From Achromobacter piechaudii NBRC 102461 (lineage in GTDB: Bacteria; Pseudomonadota; Gammaproteobacteria; Burkholderiales; Burkholderiaceae_B): 64,000 nt of DNA. How positions within the stretch are numbered: the stretch's first letter is position 1; each line of letters starts with the position of its first letter. The position numbers and the translations under genes are program-made. This document shows positions 1 through 8,950 of this stretch, one piece after another. The notes below the pieces were generated by a model that was not told the origin of the DNA, did no database searches, and saw only the letters and a program-made list of their open reading frames with translations. Location of the stretch: NCBI RefSeq assembly GCF_001571245.1, contig NZ_BCTK01000001.1, positions 1,054,001 to 1,118,000 on the forward strand. The letters run 5' to 3'.

Positions 1-593
1 TTGCCGTTCTTTTGCCCTTCGCCCTGTGCGCCGTGGCAGACCGCGCAGTACTGCCCGTAGACCTCGCTACCCCGCACGTAGTCGGCCTTTTGCGCGGGCG
101 GCGGCAGCTTGCGGTAGCCCTGTCCCTCCAGGACCACGCCCGTCGGCGCTTTGCTGGCGAGCCAGAACATATAGCTTTGCAGCGCAATCAGCGTGGGGTC
201 GTCCGCCGCCGGGGCCTTGCCGTTCATGCTGAAACGAAAGCAGCCCTGCAAGCGTTCGGCCAGCGTGTTGACGTGTTCGTTCTTGGCGCGATAGGCGGGA
301 TAGAGCACATAGGCGGCCCACATCGGGGCGGAGTCTGGCCGGCGTCCCGCGTCCAGATGGCAGCTGACGCAATTCAGGTTGTTGCCGACGAATTTTTCCG
401 CCATCTGCGGCGTGTGCAGGAAGATCTGCTCGCCCTGACGCACGATCTTGCCGAATTCCGTATCGGGCAAGGACGCCGCCGAAGGAGGCGTGAAGGATGG
501 GCGCGGGTCGGCGGCCAGTGCCGCAGCAGAGGCGGACAGGCCCGCGGCGACGGCCACGATGCACATGGCGCGGGTGATGGAAAACGACTTCAT
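1..593 (-). CDS. tsdA: TsdA-like diheme cytochrome c, thiosulfate dehydrogenase (3' end beyond the left edge)
   Basis: Probably the catalytic subunit that oxidises thiosulfate to tetrathionate in the periplasm. The gene runs off the window; 197 complete codons are visible. A Sec signal peptide covers about residues 1-27 (ends ALA). Two heme-binding motifs are seen, CVSCH at 75-79 and CAVCH at 183-187. Between them lie MWAAYVLYPAYR (91-102) and QGCFRFSMNG (116-125), blocks I associate with TsdA. Cys118 would be the unusual cysteine heme ligand of that family (family knowledge, not shown here). The ATG overlaps the TGA of the upstream tsdB-like gene (ATGA), so the two are translationally coupled. 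A generic diheme cytochrome is the alternative. Confidence 0.75.
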   Translation of the reverse strand, partial: MKSFSITRAMCIVAVAAGLSASAAALAADPRPSFTPPSAASLPDTEFGKIVRQGEQIFLHTPQMAEKFVGNNLNCVSCHLDAGRRPDSAPMWAAYVLYPAYRAKNEHVNTLAERLQGCFRFSMNGKAPAADDPTLIALQSYMFWLASKAPTGVVLEGQGYRKLPPPAQKADYVRGSEVYGQYCAVCHGAQGEGQKNG

Positions 594-1285
594 GGGCGCG
601 CTCCCTGCGAGGCGAGCAAATCGGCAGCCTTGGGCAGGCCGGCGTAATACGCCGAAACGGCGTCGATCTCAGCATCGGTGAGCCTAGTCGCCACCGCTGG
701 CATTAAGGCAAGCGGGCCGGGAGGGCGCTGCCCCTGGCGCCAGGCACGCAGTTGGCCGGCGATGTACGCGGCAGGCTGGCCAGCCAAGGCGGGGAAGTTT
801 TCTCCCACGCCGATACCACCGGGGCCGTGGCACTGATTACAGGCGGGCACGTTCTTGTCCCACGCGCCCCGCGTGGCCAGCCAGGCTCCTGTGTCAGCGG
901 GCTGGACGGGGTGCATCGCCGTGGCGGCCAGCCGGTCGATATTCAGGGGCGAGGGCAATGAGGCGTAATACTGCGCCACGGCCGCTTGCTGCGCAGGATT
1001 CAGCGCGCGGGCAGTCGCCGCCATGACGGGGCTGACGCGCGAACCGTTGGCCATGGCTTCAAGCTGTTCCGTCAGGTATTTGGCGCCGATGCCTGCCAAC
1101 TGCGGAAAGCCTGCGGCCGGGTTGCCTTCGCCACGCGCGCCGTGACAGGTGACACAGGCCGGCGCGCCATTGGCGCCTTTAACGCTGATTTGCTCGCCGT
1201 CTGAGGCGGGCGCGCCTTGCGCGTTCGCGGCTGCGACGCCAGCCAGGCTTAATAGCAGCGCGGCGGGTAGGGACCGTGGGATCAT
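590..1285 (-). CDS. tsdB: TsdB-like / cytochrome c4-type diheme cytochrome c
   Basis: A periplasmic electron-carrier cytochrome of 231 residues with two homologous halves. The signal peptide is about 1-22 (ends ANA). Heme motifs are CVTCH at 44-48 and CNQCH at 149-153. Met88 and Met195, each about 40 residues downstream, are candidate sixth ligands, as in cytochrome c4. The neighbouring TsdA-like enzyme makes a TsdB role (accepting electrons from thiosulfate oxidation) the best reading. A GGAGCAGG ribosome site lies just upstream of the ATG. The stop overlaps the tsdA start by 4 nt. A cytochrome c4 serving a terminal oxidase is the alternative. Confidence 0.75.
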   Translation of the reverse strand: MIPRSLPAALLLSLAGVAAANAQGAPASDGEQISVKGANGAPACVTCHGARGEGNPAAGFPQLAGIGAKYLTEQLEAMANGSRVSPVMAATARALNPAQQAAVAQYYASLPSPLNIDRLAATAMHPVQPADTGAWLATRGAWDKNVPACNQCHGPGGIGVGENFPALAGQPAAYIAGQLRAWRQGQRPPGPLALMPAVATRLTDAEIDAVSAYYAGLPKAADLLASQGARP

Positions 1286-1512
1286 GGTTGCCTGCTCCGG
1301 ATTTGTTATTGGAATTTAGGTAATAAGTTAATTTCCAGAAATTATATAAAGACTTGTGACAGATCTGCGCATTTGTCTGATTCGACCGCGCTTTGGCCTG
1401 GCGCACGATCGCAGGAAAGCGTGCTTGAGTGTGTCCGCGTTGGAAACTTTGCTTGCAGTATCGCGCTAATGATTGCGGTAGCATCTCGCCGATCGATAAC
1501 AAGGAGAATCCG

Positions 1513-2283
1513 ATGCATGCAAACGAGATCGAACCACCGCGCGTGGCCCTGGTAACCGGCGCAGGGACAGGAATTGGCCGCGCTGTTGCGCTGGAGTTCC
1601 TGGCGCAGGGCTACCGCGTCGTGTTGGCCGGACGCCGCCGCGACCCGCTGGAAGCCACCCGCACGGCAGCGGGCGAAGACGGCGTGCGAGCACTGGTGGT
1701 GCCGACCGACGTGTCGGACGAGCATGCCGTGCGTGATCTTTTCGACACCACGCAGCGGGAATATGGCCGCCTGGATGTGCTGTTCAACAATGCCGGCCGT
1801 GGCGCGCCCGCGATGCCCATTGAAGAGCTGCCTGTGTCGGTGTGGCGAGAAGTCGTCGATACCAATCTGACCGGCATGTTCCTGTGCGCGCAAGCCGCTA
1901 TCCGCGTGATGAAAGCGCAGACCCCGCAGGGCGGCCGCATCATCAACAACGGTTCCATCTCGGCGCACGCGCCGCGCCCGTTCTCCATTGCCTACACGGC
2001 GACCAAGCACGCCGTGACCGGGCTGACCAAGTCGATTTCGCTGGACTGCCGTCCGTATGGCATCGCCTGCGGGCAGATCGACATCGGCAACGCCGCCACC
2101 GACATGACCGAACGCATGGCGGCAGGCATTTTGCAGGCCGACGGCAGCACCAAGGTCGAGCCGCGTATGGATGTGGCGCACGTTGCGCAAGCGGTGGCGG
2201 CAATGGCCCGCCTGCCGTTGGACGCGAACGTGCAATTCATGACCATCATGGCGACGAATATGCCCTTCGTGGGCCGGGGCTGA
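1513..2283 (+). CDS. short-chain dehydrogenase/reductase (SDR)
   Basis: A classical SDR of 256 residues that should oxidise or reduce an alcohol/ketone with NAD(P). The nucleotide-binding motif TGAGTGIG is at 15-22, the structural NNAG at 92-95, and the catalytic set is Ser148 or Ser150, Tyr161 (YTATK) and Lys165. I chose the ATG at 1513 because AAGGAG lies 7 nt upstream and the glycine motif then falls at the usual distance from the N terminus; an in-frame start at 1429 would add 28 unrelated residues. It is divergent from tsdB and followed by strong terminators. The substrate cannot be read from the sequence. Confidence 0.85.
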   Translation: MHANEIEPPRVALVTGAGTGIGRAVALEFLAQGYRVVLAGRRRDPLEATRTAAGEDGVRALVVPTDVSDEHAVRDLFDTTQREYGRLDVLFNNAGRGAPAMPIEELPVSVWREVVDTNLTGMFLCAQAAIRVMKAQTPQGGRIINNGSISAHAPRPFSIAYTATKHAVTGLTKSISLDCRPYGIACGQIDIGNAATDMTERMAAGILQADGSTKVEPRMDVAHVAQAVAAMARLPLDANVQFMTIMATNMPFVGRG

Positions 2284-2290
2284 ATGCAAG

Positions 2291-2320
2291 AAAGCCCGGC
2301 GGAATATTCCGCCGGGCTTT
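2291..2320. terminator. bidirectional intrinsic terminator
   Basis: A perfect 30-nt palindrome (15-bp arms, AAAGCCCGGCGG...), A-rich on one end and T-rich on the other. It sits between the convergent SDR and NlpC/P60 genes and can serve both strands. Confidence 0.85.
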
Positions 2321-2337
2321 CGGCAATCTGGATCATC

Positions 2338-2362
2338 AGGCGCCCGGCAGGCGCCTTTTTTT
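2338..2362 (+). terminator. second intrinsic terminator after the SDR
   Basis: A GGCGCC stem with a 5-nt loop (A-T pair extending it) is followed by seven T on the + strand. It backs up the palindrome just upstream. Confidence 0.75.
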
Positions 2363-2394
2363 CGTCTGGAACGACGAGGAACTACGACGTCGTC

Positions 2395-2991
2395 TTAGCG
2401 CGACGCCTGGGCCAGCATCTGGCCTTGCGAAGTGTCCAGATATCGCCGCGCGCCCACGTAGCGCTTGGTCCAGTAGGGATTCTTCATTTCGTCGACACGC
2501 ACTTTGGTGCCGCGACGCGGCGCGTGGACGAATTTGTTCTGGCCGATATAGATGCCGACATGGGAGGTCACGCCGCGACCGCGCGTGGCAAAAAAGACCA
2601 GGTCGCCAGGACGCAGTTCTTTCTTGTTGGACACGGACTGGCCCTCGCTGCGCTGGGCGCGCGCGGTGCGGGGCAGTTCAAGACCGGCGATCTCGCGGAA
2701 GACATACAGCACCAGGCCGCTGCAATCGAAACCTTCAGCATCGTCGCCACCCCAGCTGTACGGGGTGCCGATGGCGTCCAGGCCGGCCTGCACGACGCGT
2801 TCGGACAAGGTCGGAACGGTGGGCTCTTGCGCCAGGCGCAGGCCGCTCAACGTCGGGCGGGCTTGCTCGCTGGGCAGCGATGCGTGAGCCGCGCCGGGGA
2901 GCCACGACAGGGTCAGTGCAAGCAGGGGGGCAGACAGGAAAACAGGAATGCGGAAATTGGCAATTCGGACTTTTCGCGTGGGCGGAGTCAT
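2395..2991 (-). CDS. NlpC/P60 family peptidoglycan endopeptidase
   Basis: An exported cysteine peptidase of 198 residues, expected to cut D-Glu-diaminopimelate bonds in cell-wall stem peptides. A signal segment with positively charged start covers about 1-37 (ends AHA). The NlpC/P60 domain fills about 62-185. The catalytic Cys90 lies in FDCSGLV and His144 in SHVGIYIG; His156 (FVHAP) is the likely third residue. It is a single gene, convergent with the SDR. Whether it is a lipoprotein is unlikely, since no lipobox cysteine is seen. Confidence 0.88.
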   Translation of the reverse strand: MTPPTRKVRIANFRIPVFLSAPLLALTLSWLPGAAHASLPSEQARPTLSGLRLAQEPTVPTLSERVVQAGLDAIGTPYSWGGDDAEGFDCSGLVLYVFREIAGLELPRTARAQRSEGQSVSNKKELRPGDLVFFATRGRGVTSHVGIYIGQNKFVHAPRRGTKVRVDEMKNPYWTKRYVGARRYLDTSQGQMLAQASR

Positions 2992-3363
2992 TACGTCACT
3001 TCAGAAATCGGAGTAGGCGGCATGGCTTTGCCTGGGACGGCAAGCCGGCGGAAAAAGGGCCGTTCCGGGCACGCAAGCCTCGGAAGCCGTTGAATTATAA
3101 TGGAATAATGTTTCATTACATTTGTAGTGCTATGCAGCATTATCTGGGCCTTCTCGTTACGCTCGCCCCGGGGAACGATGTAACGGGTGCAGCATCGGCG
3201 GCGGTAATCGGGCCTTGCGATGGCTTCGGCCGGACAGTGGCAAATATGACGCTTCATGCGCGTAGGCCTCGGGCATAATCGATCGCATCGGCCCTGGGGG
3301 CGGCGCCCACGCCCTTCAGGCCGTGCAAATCGATAAGACAGATAAGAAGCGGAGTAGAGCGCA
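2992..3363. other. 372-bp divergent intergenic region
   Basis: This stretch separates the divergent NlpC/P60 and amn genes and must hold both promoters. An A/T-rich block at 3091-3120 has TATAAT readable on both strands (3096-3101 on +, 3099-3094 on -) and a small TAATG-ttt-CATTA repeat (3106-3118). No convincing -35 box stands at the right distance. I see no gene in it. Confidence 0.4.
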
Positions 3364-4902
3364 ATGATGAATGCAGTACATCTTTTGTCTTCCATGAACC
3401 GGCCTGAAGCGCTGCCATTCGAACCCTTCCAGGATGCCCGCGCCGCCGTGGACCGGCTGGCCGAGATCTATGCCCGTAACACCGCGTTCCTGCGAGCCGC
3501 GTTCCGCGAGGTGCTCAAGGAAGGCGCAAAGGAAAGCCGGCGCGTAGGGGGCCAGAAAGAGGACGGCGGCGGCCCCGAGCGGGCGCGAGCCTACTATCCG
3601 GCGATCCGCATCGTGGTCGAAACCTATGACCCCATCGACACCCGCCTGTCCTACGGCCATGTGGCCGAACCCGGCATCTACCAGACCACCATCACTCAGC
3701 CCGAGCTCTTCCGCGATTACCTGATCGAGCAGGTCGGGCAACTGTTGCAGAACCATCGCGTGGCGGTCGAGGTCGGCGAATCGGATTCGCCCATTCCGCT
3801 GCATTTCGCCTTTCCGGAAGGCGCCTATGTCGAAGGCGAGCACCTGGAAGCGCTCAAGCGCCCGCTGCGCGACCTGTTCGACGTGCCCGATCTGGCCGTT
3901 ACCGATGACGCCATCGTCAACGGCTCCTGGCGCGGCAAGGAAGGCGAGCCCAAGCCGCTCGCCCCGTTCACGGCCCAGCGCGTCGATTATTCGCTGCACC
4001 GCTTGCAGCACTACACGTCCACCGCGCCGGCGCACTTCCAGAACTTCGTGCTGTTCACCAATTACCAGTTCTATGTCGACGAATTCTGCGCCCGCGCCCG
4101 GGCGCTGATGGCCAGCGGCAACGAAGACTACGAGATGCTGGTCGAGCCGGGCAACCGCATCACGCGGCGCGGCGAAAACGGCCCGGGCGACCACGGCGAA
4201 GGCGTGCGCCTGCCGCAAATGCCCGCGTATCACCTGGTGCGTGGCGACCACTCCGGCATCACGCTGGTCAATATCGGCGTGGGCCCCTCCAACGCCAAGA
4301 CCATCACCGACCACATCGCGGTGCTGCGGCCCCATGCCTGGCTGATGCTGGGCCATTGCGCCGGCTTGCGGGATTCGCAGCGCCTGGGCGATTACGTGCT
4401 GGCGCACGGCTATGTTCGCGAAGATCACGTGCTGGACGCCGACCTGCCCACCTGGGTGCCGGTGCCCGCGCTGGCCGAGGTGCAGGTGGCGCTGGAACAG
4501 GCGGTCGAAGAAGTGGCCGGGCTGTCGGGCTGGGACCTCAAGCGCATCATGCGCACGGGCACCGTGGCCACCATCGACAACCGCAACTGGGAACTGCGCG
4601 ACCACGTCGAACTGGTCGAACGCTTCGCGCAATCTCGCGCAATCGCGTTGGACATGGAATCGGCCACCATTGCCGCCAATGGTTTCCGCTTCCGGGTGCC
4701 CTACGGCACGTTACTGTGCGTATCAGACAAGCCCTTGCACGGCGAATTGAAGCTGCCGGGCATGGCCAGCGTCTTTTACCGCAGGCAGGTCAACCAGCAT
4801 CTGGAAATCGGCATCCGCGCGCTGGAGCGCCTGCGTGACATGCCGCCGGAACGCCTGCATTCGCGCAAGCTGCGCACCTTCATGGAAACGGCTTTCCAAT
4901 AG
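3364..4902 (+). CDS. amn: AMP nucleosidase
   Basis: Hydrolyses AMP to adenine and ribose 5-phosphate in the cytoplasm, a purine-salvage and adenylate-balancing step. The 512-residue protein is close to the usual ~480-510. It has the N-terminal Amn-specific region (about 20-190) and a C-terminal nucleoside-phosphorylase-like domain (about 270-490). Family blocks visible are the stretch around FQNFVLFTNYQFYVDEFC, GDHSGITLVNIGVGPSNAKT, LMLGHCAGLR and ALDMESATIAANGF, where the Glu of DMES is expected to contact the ribose. Two ATG codons stand in tandem at the start (3364, 3367). It appears to be a single transcription unit. Confidence 0.93.
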   Translation: MMNAVHLLSSMNRPEALPFEPFQDARAAVDRLAEIYARNTAFLRAAFREVLKEGAKESRRVGGQKEDGGGPERARAYYPAIRIVVETYDPIDTRLSYGHVAEPGIYQTTITQPELFRDYLIEQVGQLLQNHRVAVEVGESDSPIPLHFAFPEGAYVEGEHLEALKRPLRDLFDVPDLAVTDDAIVNGSWRGKEGEPKPLAPFTAQRVDYSLHRLQHYTSTAPAHFQNFVLFTNYQFYVDEFCARARALMASGNEDYEMLVEPGNRITRRGENGPGDHGEGVRLPQMPAYHLVRGDHSGITLVNIGVGPSNAKTITDHIAVLRPHAWLMLGHCAGLRDSQRLGDYVLAHGYVREDHVLDADLPTWVPVPALAEVQVALEQAVEEVAGLSGWDLKRIMRTGTVATIDNRNWELRDHVELVERFAQSRAIALDMESATIAANGFRFRVPYGTLLCVSDKPLHGELKLPGMASVFYRRQVNQHLEIGIRALERLRDMPPERLHSRKLRTFMETAFQ

Positions 4903-4922
4903 CCCCATCCGTCCCCGAACCC

Positions 4923-4943
4923 CCCGCCGTTTTTCGCGGCGGG
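4923..4943 (+). terminator. possible weak terminator after amn
   Basis: A 7-bp CCCGCCG/CGGCGGG stem with a 7-nt T-rich loop lies 20 nt after the amn stop. Only a short T run follows (GGGTTTG), so efficiency is doubtful. Confidence 0.35.
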
Positions 4944-5031
4944 CGGGTTTGCGCTATCCTCGCGCGTTGCTCGGTAATCCCAGGCTTTTGCGCGGCTTTG
5001 GCGCGGATGCCTTCAAGACGTGAAGGAATGC

Positions 5032-6594
5032 ATGTTGTCTCCATCGGAACACGATGATCGCCGCTCTGGCGGCACGCGCACGGCGAAGGCGGATCCGCCT
5101 TCCGAGTTGCGGCGCACCTTGTCCGCGCGCCATCTGACGATGATTGCGGTGGGCGGGTCCATCGGCACCGGCCTGTTCGTGGCCTCGGGCGCCACCATTG
5201 CGCGCGCGGGCCCGGGCGGCGCGCTGCTGGGCTATGTGCTGATCGGCGTGATGGTCTACTTCCTGATGACCAGCCTGGGCGAACTGGCGGCCGCCATGCC
5301 AGTATCCGGCTCGTTTTCCACCTATGGCGCGCGCTACGTCGAAGACGGTTTTGGCTTCGCGCTGGGTTGGAACTATTGGTACAACTGGGCCGTGACGGTC
5401 GCCGTGGATCTGGTGGCTGCGCAGCTTGTCATGGCCTATTGGTTCCCAGACGTGCCCGGTTTCTACTGGAGCGCGCTGTTCCTGGCCATCACCTTCGGCC
5501 TGAACGCGATGTCCGCGCGCGGGTTCGGCGAAGCGGAATTCTGGTTCGCGCTGATCAAGGTGGTGGCGGTGCTGGGCTTTGTCGCGATGGGCGTGATGAT
5601 GCTGCTGGGCATCATCCGCGGCGGCGAAACCGGCGGGCTGGCCAACTGGACCGTGGGCGACGCGCCTTTCTCCGGAGGCTTCGCCGCCTTGATCGGCGTG
5701 GCGATGGTGGTGGGCTTTTCGTTCCAGGGCACTGAATTGATCGGCATCGCGGCCGGCGAATCCAAGGATCCGGCTCGCAACCTGCCGCGCGCGGTGCGTC
5801 AGGTGTTCTGGCGCATTCTGCTGTTCTACGTGGCGGCCATCCTGGTCATCGGCCTGTTGATTCCTTACACGGACCCGCATCTGCTGCGCAACGACGTCGA
5901 AGACATCAGCGTCAGTCCCTTCGCGCTGATTTTTGAACGCGCGGGTCTCCTGGGCGCCGCGTCCATCATGAACGCGGTGGTGCTGACCTCGGTGCTGTCG
6001 GCAGGCAACTCGGGCATGTACGCCGCAACCCGCATGCTTTACAGCTTGGCGCGCGAAGGCAAGGCGCCGCGCATATTCGGGCGAATTTCGCACAACGGCG
6101 TGCCGCTGTGGGCCTTGTTGGCGACGACCGTCGTGGCGGCCCTGTGCTTTTTCACGTTCATCTTCAGCCCGAACGCCGTATACATCTGGCTACTGAATAC
6201 GTCGGGCATGACCGGCTTCATCGCTTGGCTGGGTATCGCCATCAGCCACTACCGGTTCCGGCGCGGCTATGTCAAACAGGGCCATAGTCTTGCCGACCTG
6301 CCGTATGTGTCGCCGTTCTTCCCGTTCGGTCCGATTTTCGCTTTCGTGCTGTGCCTGGTCATCACGCTGGGCCAGAACTACCAGGCGTTCTTGCAGGACC
6401 GCATCGATTGGGGCGGCGTGGTTGCCACCTACATCGGCATTCCGCTATTCCTGCTGATCTGGCTGGGCTACCGCGTGACGCGCGGCTCCCGCTTCATCAG
6501 CTACCGCGACATGCGATTCCCGGACGCGCGGGCGCGCAGTGAATATCTGGATTCGGCCCTGCGCGGCGAACCTGCGGCCGGCGAAGCGCGCTAG
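5032..6594 (+). CDS. lysP: lysine-specific permease (APC superfamily)
   Basis: An inner-membrane, proton-coupled amino acid importer of 520 residues with about 12 hydrophobic segments. Long stretches match what I remember of E. coli LysP, for example ARHLTMIAVGGSIGTGLF near the N terminus, VSGSFSTYGARYVE, GFSFQGTELIGIAAGES, RNDVEDISVSPFALIF and TLGQNYQAFLQD. The GSIGTGLF loop is the unwound TM1 substrate site of the family. I chose ATG 5032 because AAGGA lies 4 nt upstream; GTG 5020 in the same frame would add four residues with no ribosome site. Lysine specificity is inferred by similarity. Confidence 0.88.
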   Translation: MLSPSEHDDRRSGGTRTAKADPPSELRRTLSARHLTMIAVGGSIGTGLFVASGATIARAGPGGALLGYVLIGVMVYFLMTSLGELAAAMPVSGSFSTYGARYVEDGFGFALGWNYWYNWAVTVAVDLVAAQLVMAYWFPDVPGFYWSALFLAITFGLNAMSARGFGEAEFWFALIKVVAVLGFVAMGVMMLLGIIRGGETGGLANWTVGDAPFSGGFAALIGVAMVVGFSFQGTELIGIAAGESKDPARNLPRAVRQVFWRILLFYVAAILVIGLLIPYTDPHLLRNDVEDISVSPFALIFERAGLLGAASIMNAVVLTSVLSAGNSGMYAATRMLYSLAREGKAPRIFGRISHNGVPLWALLATTVVAALCFFTFIFSPNAVYIWLLNTSGMTGFIAWLGIAISHYRFRRGYVKQGHSLADLPYVSPFFPFGPIFAFVLCLVITLGQNYQAFLQDRIDWGGVVATYIGIPLFLLIWLGYRVTRGSRFISYRDMRFPDARARSEYLDSALRGEPAAGEAR

Positions 6595-6608
6595 CGCGCC
6601 GCCCGTCG

Positions 6609-7775
6609 TCAGATGATGTTCTTTTCGGGCAGCGGGCGATTGTCCAGAATGCGCTGAAAAGACAGGTCGGACAAATCCAGGCTGCGGTATTCGCCATACC
6701 GCAGCAACTCGGAAATGCCGCGCCCGGCGGCCGGCGCCTGTTGTAGTCCATGGCCGGAAAAGCCGTTGGCGAAATACAGGTTGGGGCAGTCGGGGTGGGT
6801 ACCGATGATGGCGTTGTGGTCGAACAGGTTCATCTCGTAATAGCCGGCCCAGGCGCTGCGCACCCGCACGGCCTCGAACGCGGGCACGCGCGCGGCTAGC
6901 GCTGGCCACACATGTGAGTCGAAAGCCTCGTGCTGCGCGTCCAGCGGCATGTCGTCGGCATCGTCGTCCGCGTCCGGCGCGTAGCCGCACAGGAATTTGT
7001 CGCCCTCCGGACGAAACCAGATGCCGGAAGGGTCGATCAGCAAGGGGCAGTCCGGCAGCGCCGAAGGGCAACTGAAGCTGAATACGGTACGACGCCGAGC
7101 CCGCACCGGCAGGTCGATGCCCGCCCATTGCGCGACGCGCGCCGCCCAAGGGCCGGCGGCATTGATGACGGCATCGCAGGGCAGCAGTTCGCCGTTGCCT
7201 GCCCACACCCCATTGATGCGCGAGCCGTCGCGCAGCAACCCGACTGCTTCCGCGCGACGGTACGTTGCGCCTTGGGCTACCGCCTTCCTGCGCAGCGCCT
7301 GCATCAGTCCATATCCATCGAACCAGCCTTCGCCCGACAGCCCCAGCGCGCCGAGCGCGAGGTCGGCCGTGTGCAACCACGGAAACCGGGCTTGCAGGTC
7401 GGCGGGGTCCAGCAAAGCGACGTCGACGCCATGCGATCGTTGCGTTGCGTGATTGGCCCGTAATGTGGCGCTGCCCGCAGCGGTGGCCAAGTAGAGGTAA
7501 CCGGGTTCGGTCAGGCCGATATCGGGTGCGGGATCGTCCACATACAGCGTGCTGGACAGGTCGCGCAGGAACTCGATGCCCATTTGCGACATGCCGATGT
7601 TGACCGGCGTGGAAAATTGCTGCCGGATCGAACTGGCCGATAGCGCGGATGAGGCCCGGGCGTAGGTCGGGTCGCGCTCCAGCACCGTGACGTCAAAGGC
7701 GCGCGGGCTCTGGCTGAGAAAGTAGGCGATGGAGCTGCCGACAGCTCCTCCGCCAATGATGACGACGCGTTGCAT
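6609..7775 (-). CDS. FAD-dependent oxidoreductase of the DAO / FOXRED1-like family
   Basis: A cytoplasmic flavoprotein of 388 residues related to sarcosine, glycine and D-amino acid oxidases/dehydrogenases. The dinucleotide motif GGGAVGSS is at the extreme N terminus (8-15). The block SSALSASSIRQQFSTPVN and the C-terminal ANGFSGHGLQQAPAAG loop, which closes over FAD in this family, are clear. I chose ATG 7775 since it starts directly before the Rossmann strand; an in-frame start 25 codons upstream would add a poor, proline-rich tail. The LysR gene immediately upstream on the same strand may control it. The substrate is unknown. Confidence 0.82.
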   Translation of the reverse strand: MQRVVIIGGGAVGSSIAYFLSQSPRAFDVTVLERDPTYARASSALSASSIRQQFSTPVNIGMSQMGIEFLRDLSSTLYVDDPAPDIGLTEPGYLYLATAAGSATLRANHATQRSHGVDVALLDPADLQARFPWLHTADLALGALGLSGEGWFDGYGLMQALRRKAVAQGATYRRAEAVGLLRDGSRINGVWAGNGELLPCDAVINAAGPWAARVAQWAGIDLPVRARRRTVFSFSCPSALPDCPLLIDPSGIWFRPEGDKFLCGYAPDADDDADDMPLDAQHEAFDSHVWPALAARVPAFEAVRVRSAWAGYYEMNLFDHNAIIGTHPDCPNLYFANGFSGHGLQQAPAAGRGISELLRYGEYRSLDLSDLSFQRILDNRPLPEKNII

Positions 7776-7869
7776 GGCTGAACAAGTCCCGTTGGTAGGC
7801 CAGGGCGATTGGGTTTGCGGCAGCTTGACGCGTTCTTTGCCGGCAGGCAAGCCCGGCGCGCGCGGCCGA

Positions 7870-7905
7870 CATCAGCCAGAGAGTCAGCCAAAGGGTCAGC
7901 CAAAG
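7870..7905. repeat. three 12-bp tandem repeats
   Basis: Three direct copies, CATCAGCCAGAG, AGTCAGCCAAAG and GGTCAGCCAAAG, stand head to tail in the gap between the LysR stop and the oxidoreductase start. No function is evident. Confidence 0.7.
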
Positions 7906-7915
7906 AATGCCTGCC

Positions 7916-8812
7916 TTACGGCGATGCCCGGCATTGTTCGAGTATCCACGCGCCGAACTCCCGCACCAAGGGCGATTCCGCCTGCGTGTGCGGGTAGACG
8001 AAGTAGTAGGCGTCCGCGCTGCTCAGGGCCTGCGGGAACAGCTGGATCAGTTCGCCGGAATCGAGCTCGCGCTCGACCAGGAAGCGCGGCAGCAGGGCCG
8101 CGCCCAGGCTGGACGCCGCCGCCTGCGCCAGCATGGACGCCTGTTCGAATTGGGGCCCTTGCATGGCGCGCGCGGCGCTGGCGCCGTGCTGGTCGAACCA
8201 CGACGCCCACTGTGCGGGGCGGGACGTCTGATGCAGCAGCACGATGTCGGCCAGGTCCGCGATCTGCCGGATGCCATGCAACCGTTGATAGCGCGGACTA
8301 CAAACGGCGATGACCTCTTCGTGCATCAGGTATTCGCAGACCGCGCCTGCCCAATAGGGCGCGCCGAAGTGGATCGCCGCATCGAAGGGCTCTTGCGAGA
8401 ACTCGAAGGGCAGGGTGCGCGAGGTGAAATTGATGGTGACTTCGGGCTTGCGCGCCATGAAATCGCCCAGTCGCGGGATCAGCCAGCGCGTGCCCAGCGT
8501 GGGCAGCACCGCCAGGTTGAGCTGATCGCGGCGCGTGCAGGCCATGGTGCGGCGCGTGGCTTCGGACAATTGATGCAGCAGGATGCGGACCTCGGAGGCG
8601 TAGGCGCGACCGGCGTCGCTCAAAACGACTCGCTGGCGGACGCGATGGAACATCGTCACGCCCAGCTGGGTTTCCAACTGATGGATCTGACGCGATACCG
8701 CGCTTTGGGTCAGATGAAGTTCGTCTGCCGCGCGCGATACGCTGTTACGCCGGGCGACCGCTTCGAACGCCAGCAAGTTGGCGACGGGCGGCAGAAAGGT
8801 CTTGCGGAACAT
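7916..8812 (-). CDS. LysR-family transcriptional regulator (GcvA-like)
   Basis: A DNA-binding regulator of 298 residues. The N-terminal winged helix-turn-helix covers about 5-65 (ISVSRAADEL-type helix, here SVSRAADELHLTQSAVSRQI), followed by a periplasmic-binding-like effector domain (about 92-295). The wording of the HTH region and the early PPVANLLAFEAVAR resemble the GcvA branch. ATG 8812 is preceded by AGGAAG at about 9 nt, better than the ATG 17 codons upstream. It lies upstream of the FAD oxidoreductase on the same strand with about 140 bp between them. Target and inducer are unknown. Confidence 0.85.
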   Translation of the reverse strand: MFRKTFLPPVANLLAFEAVARRNSVSRAADELHLTQSAVSRQIHQLETQLGVTMFHRVRQRVVLSDAGRAYASEVRILLHQLSEATRRTMACTRRDQLNLAVLPTLGTRWLIPRLGDFMARKPEVTINFTSRTLPFEFSQEPFDAAIHFGAPYWAGAVCEYLMHEEVIAVCSPRYQRLHGIRQIADLADIVLLHQTSRPAQWASWFDQHGASAARAMQGPQFEQASMLAQAAASSLGAALLPRFLVERELDSGELIQLFPQALSSADAYYFVYPHTQAESPLVREFGAWILEQCRASP

Positions 8813-8905
8813 TGGGGGCTTCCTAATGGATACAGCCTTGACATAAACCCCCCATGACAACATGTGCGAGCCGACGACCCCATAGGAAAAGTCTGGAATG
8901 TGAAA

Positions 8906-8925
8906 GGGGCCGCTTGCGCGGCCCC
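8906..8925 (-). terminator. intrinsic terminator of yicC
   Basis: A GGGGCCGC/GCGGCCCC stem with a 4-nt loop is followed on the minus strand by CCTTTCACATT. It stands 25 nt beyond the yicC stop codon. Confidence 0.7.
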
Positions 8926-8950
8926 GATGGTCTTTCCGAAAGTGTCGTGC

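Noticed and set aside
3091-3118. TATAAT on both strands upstream of amn and the NlpC/P60 gene
   Set aside because: No -35 element at 16-18 bp on either strand, so I do not call a promoter.
3316-6093. Long minus-strand frames opposite amn and lysP
   Set aside because: Shadow frames of two well supported genes; no signal, domain or ribosome site.
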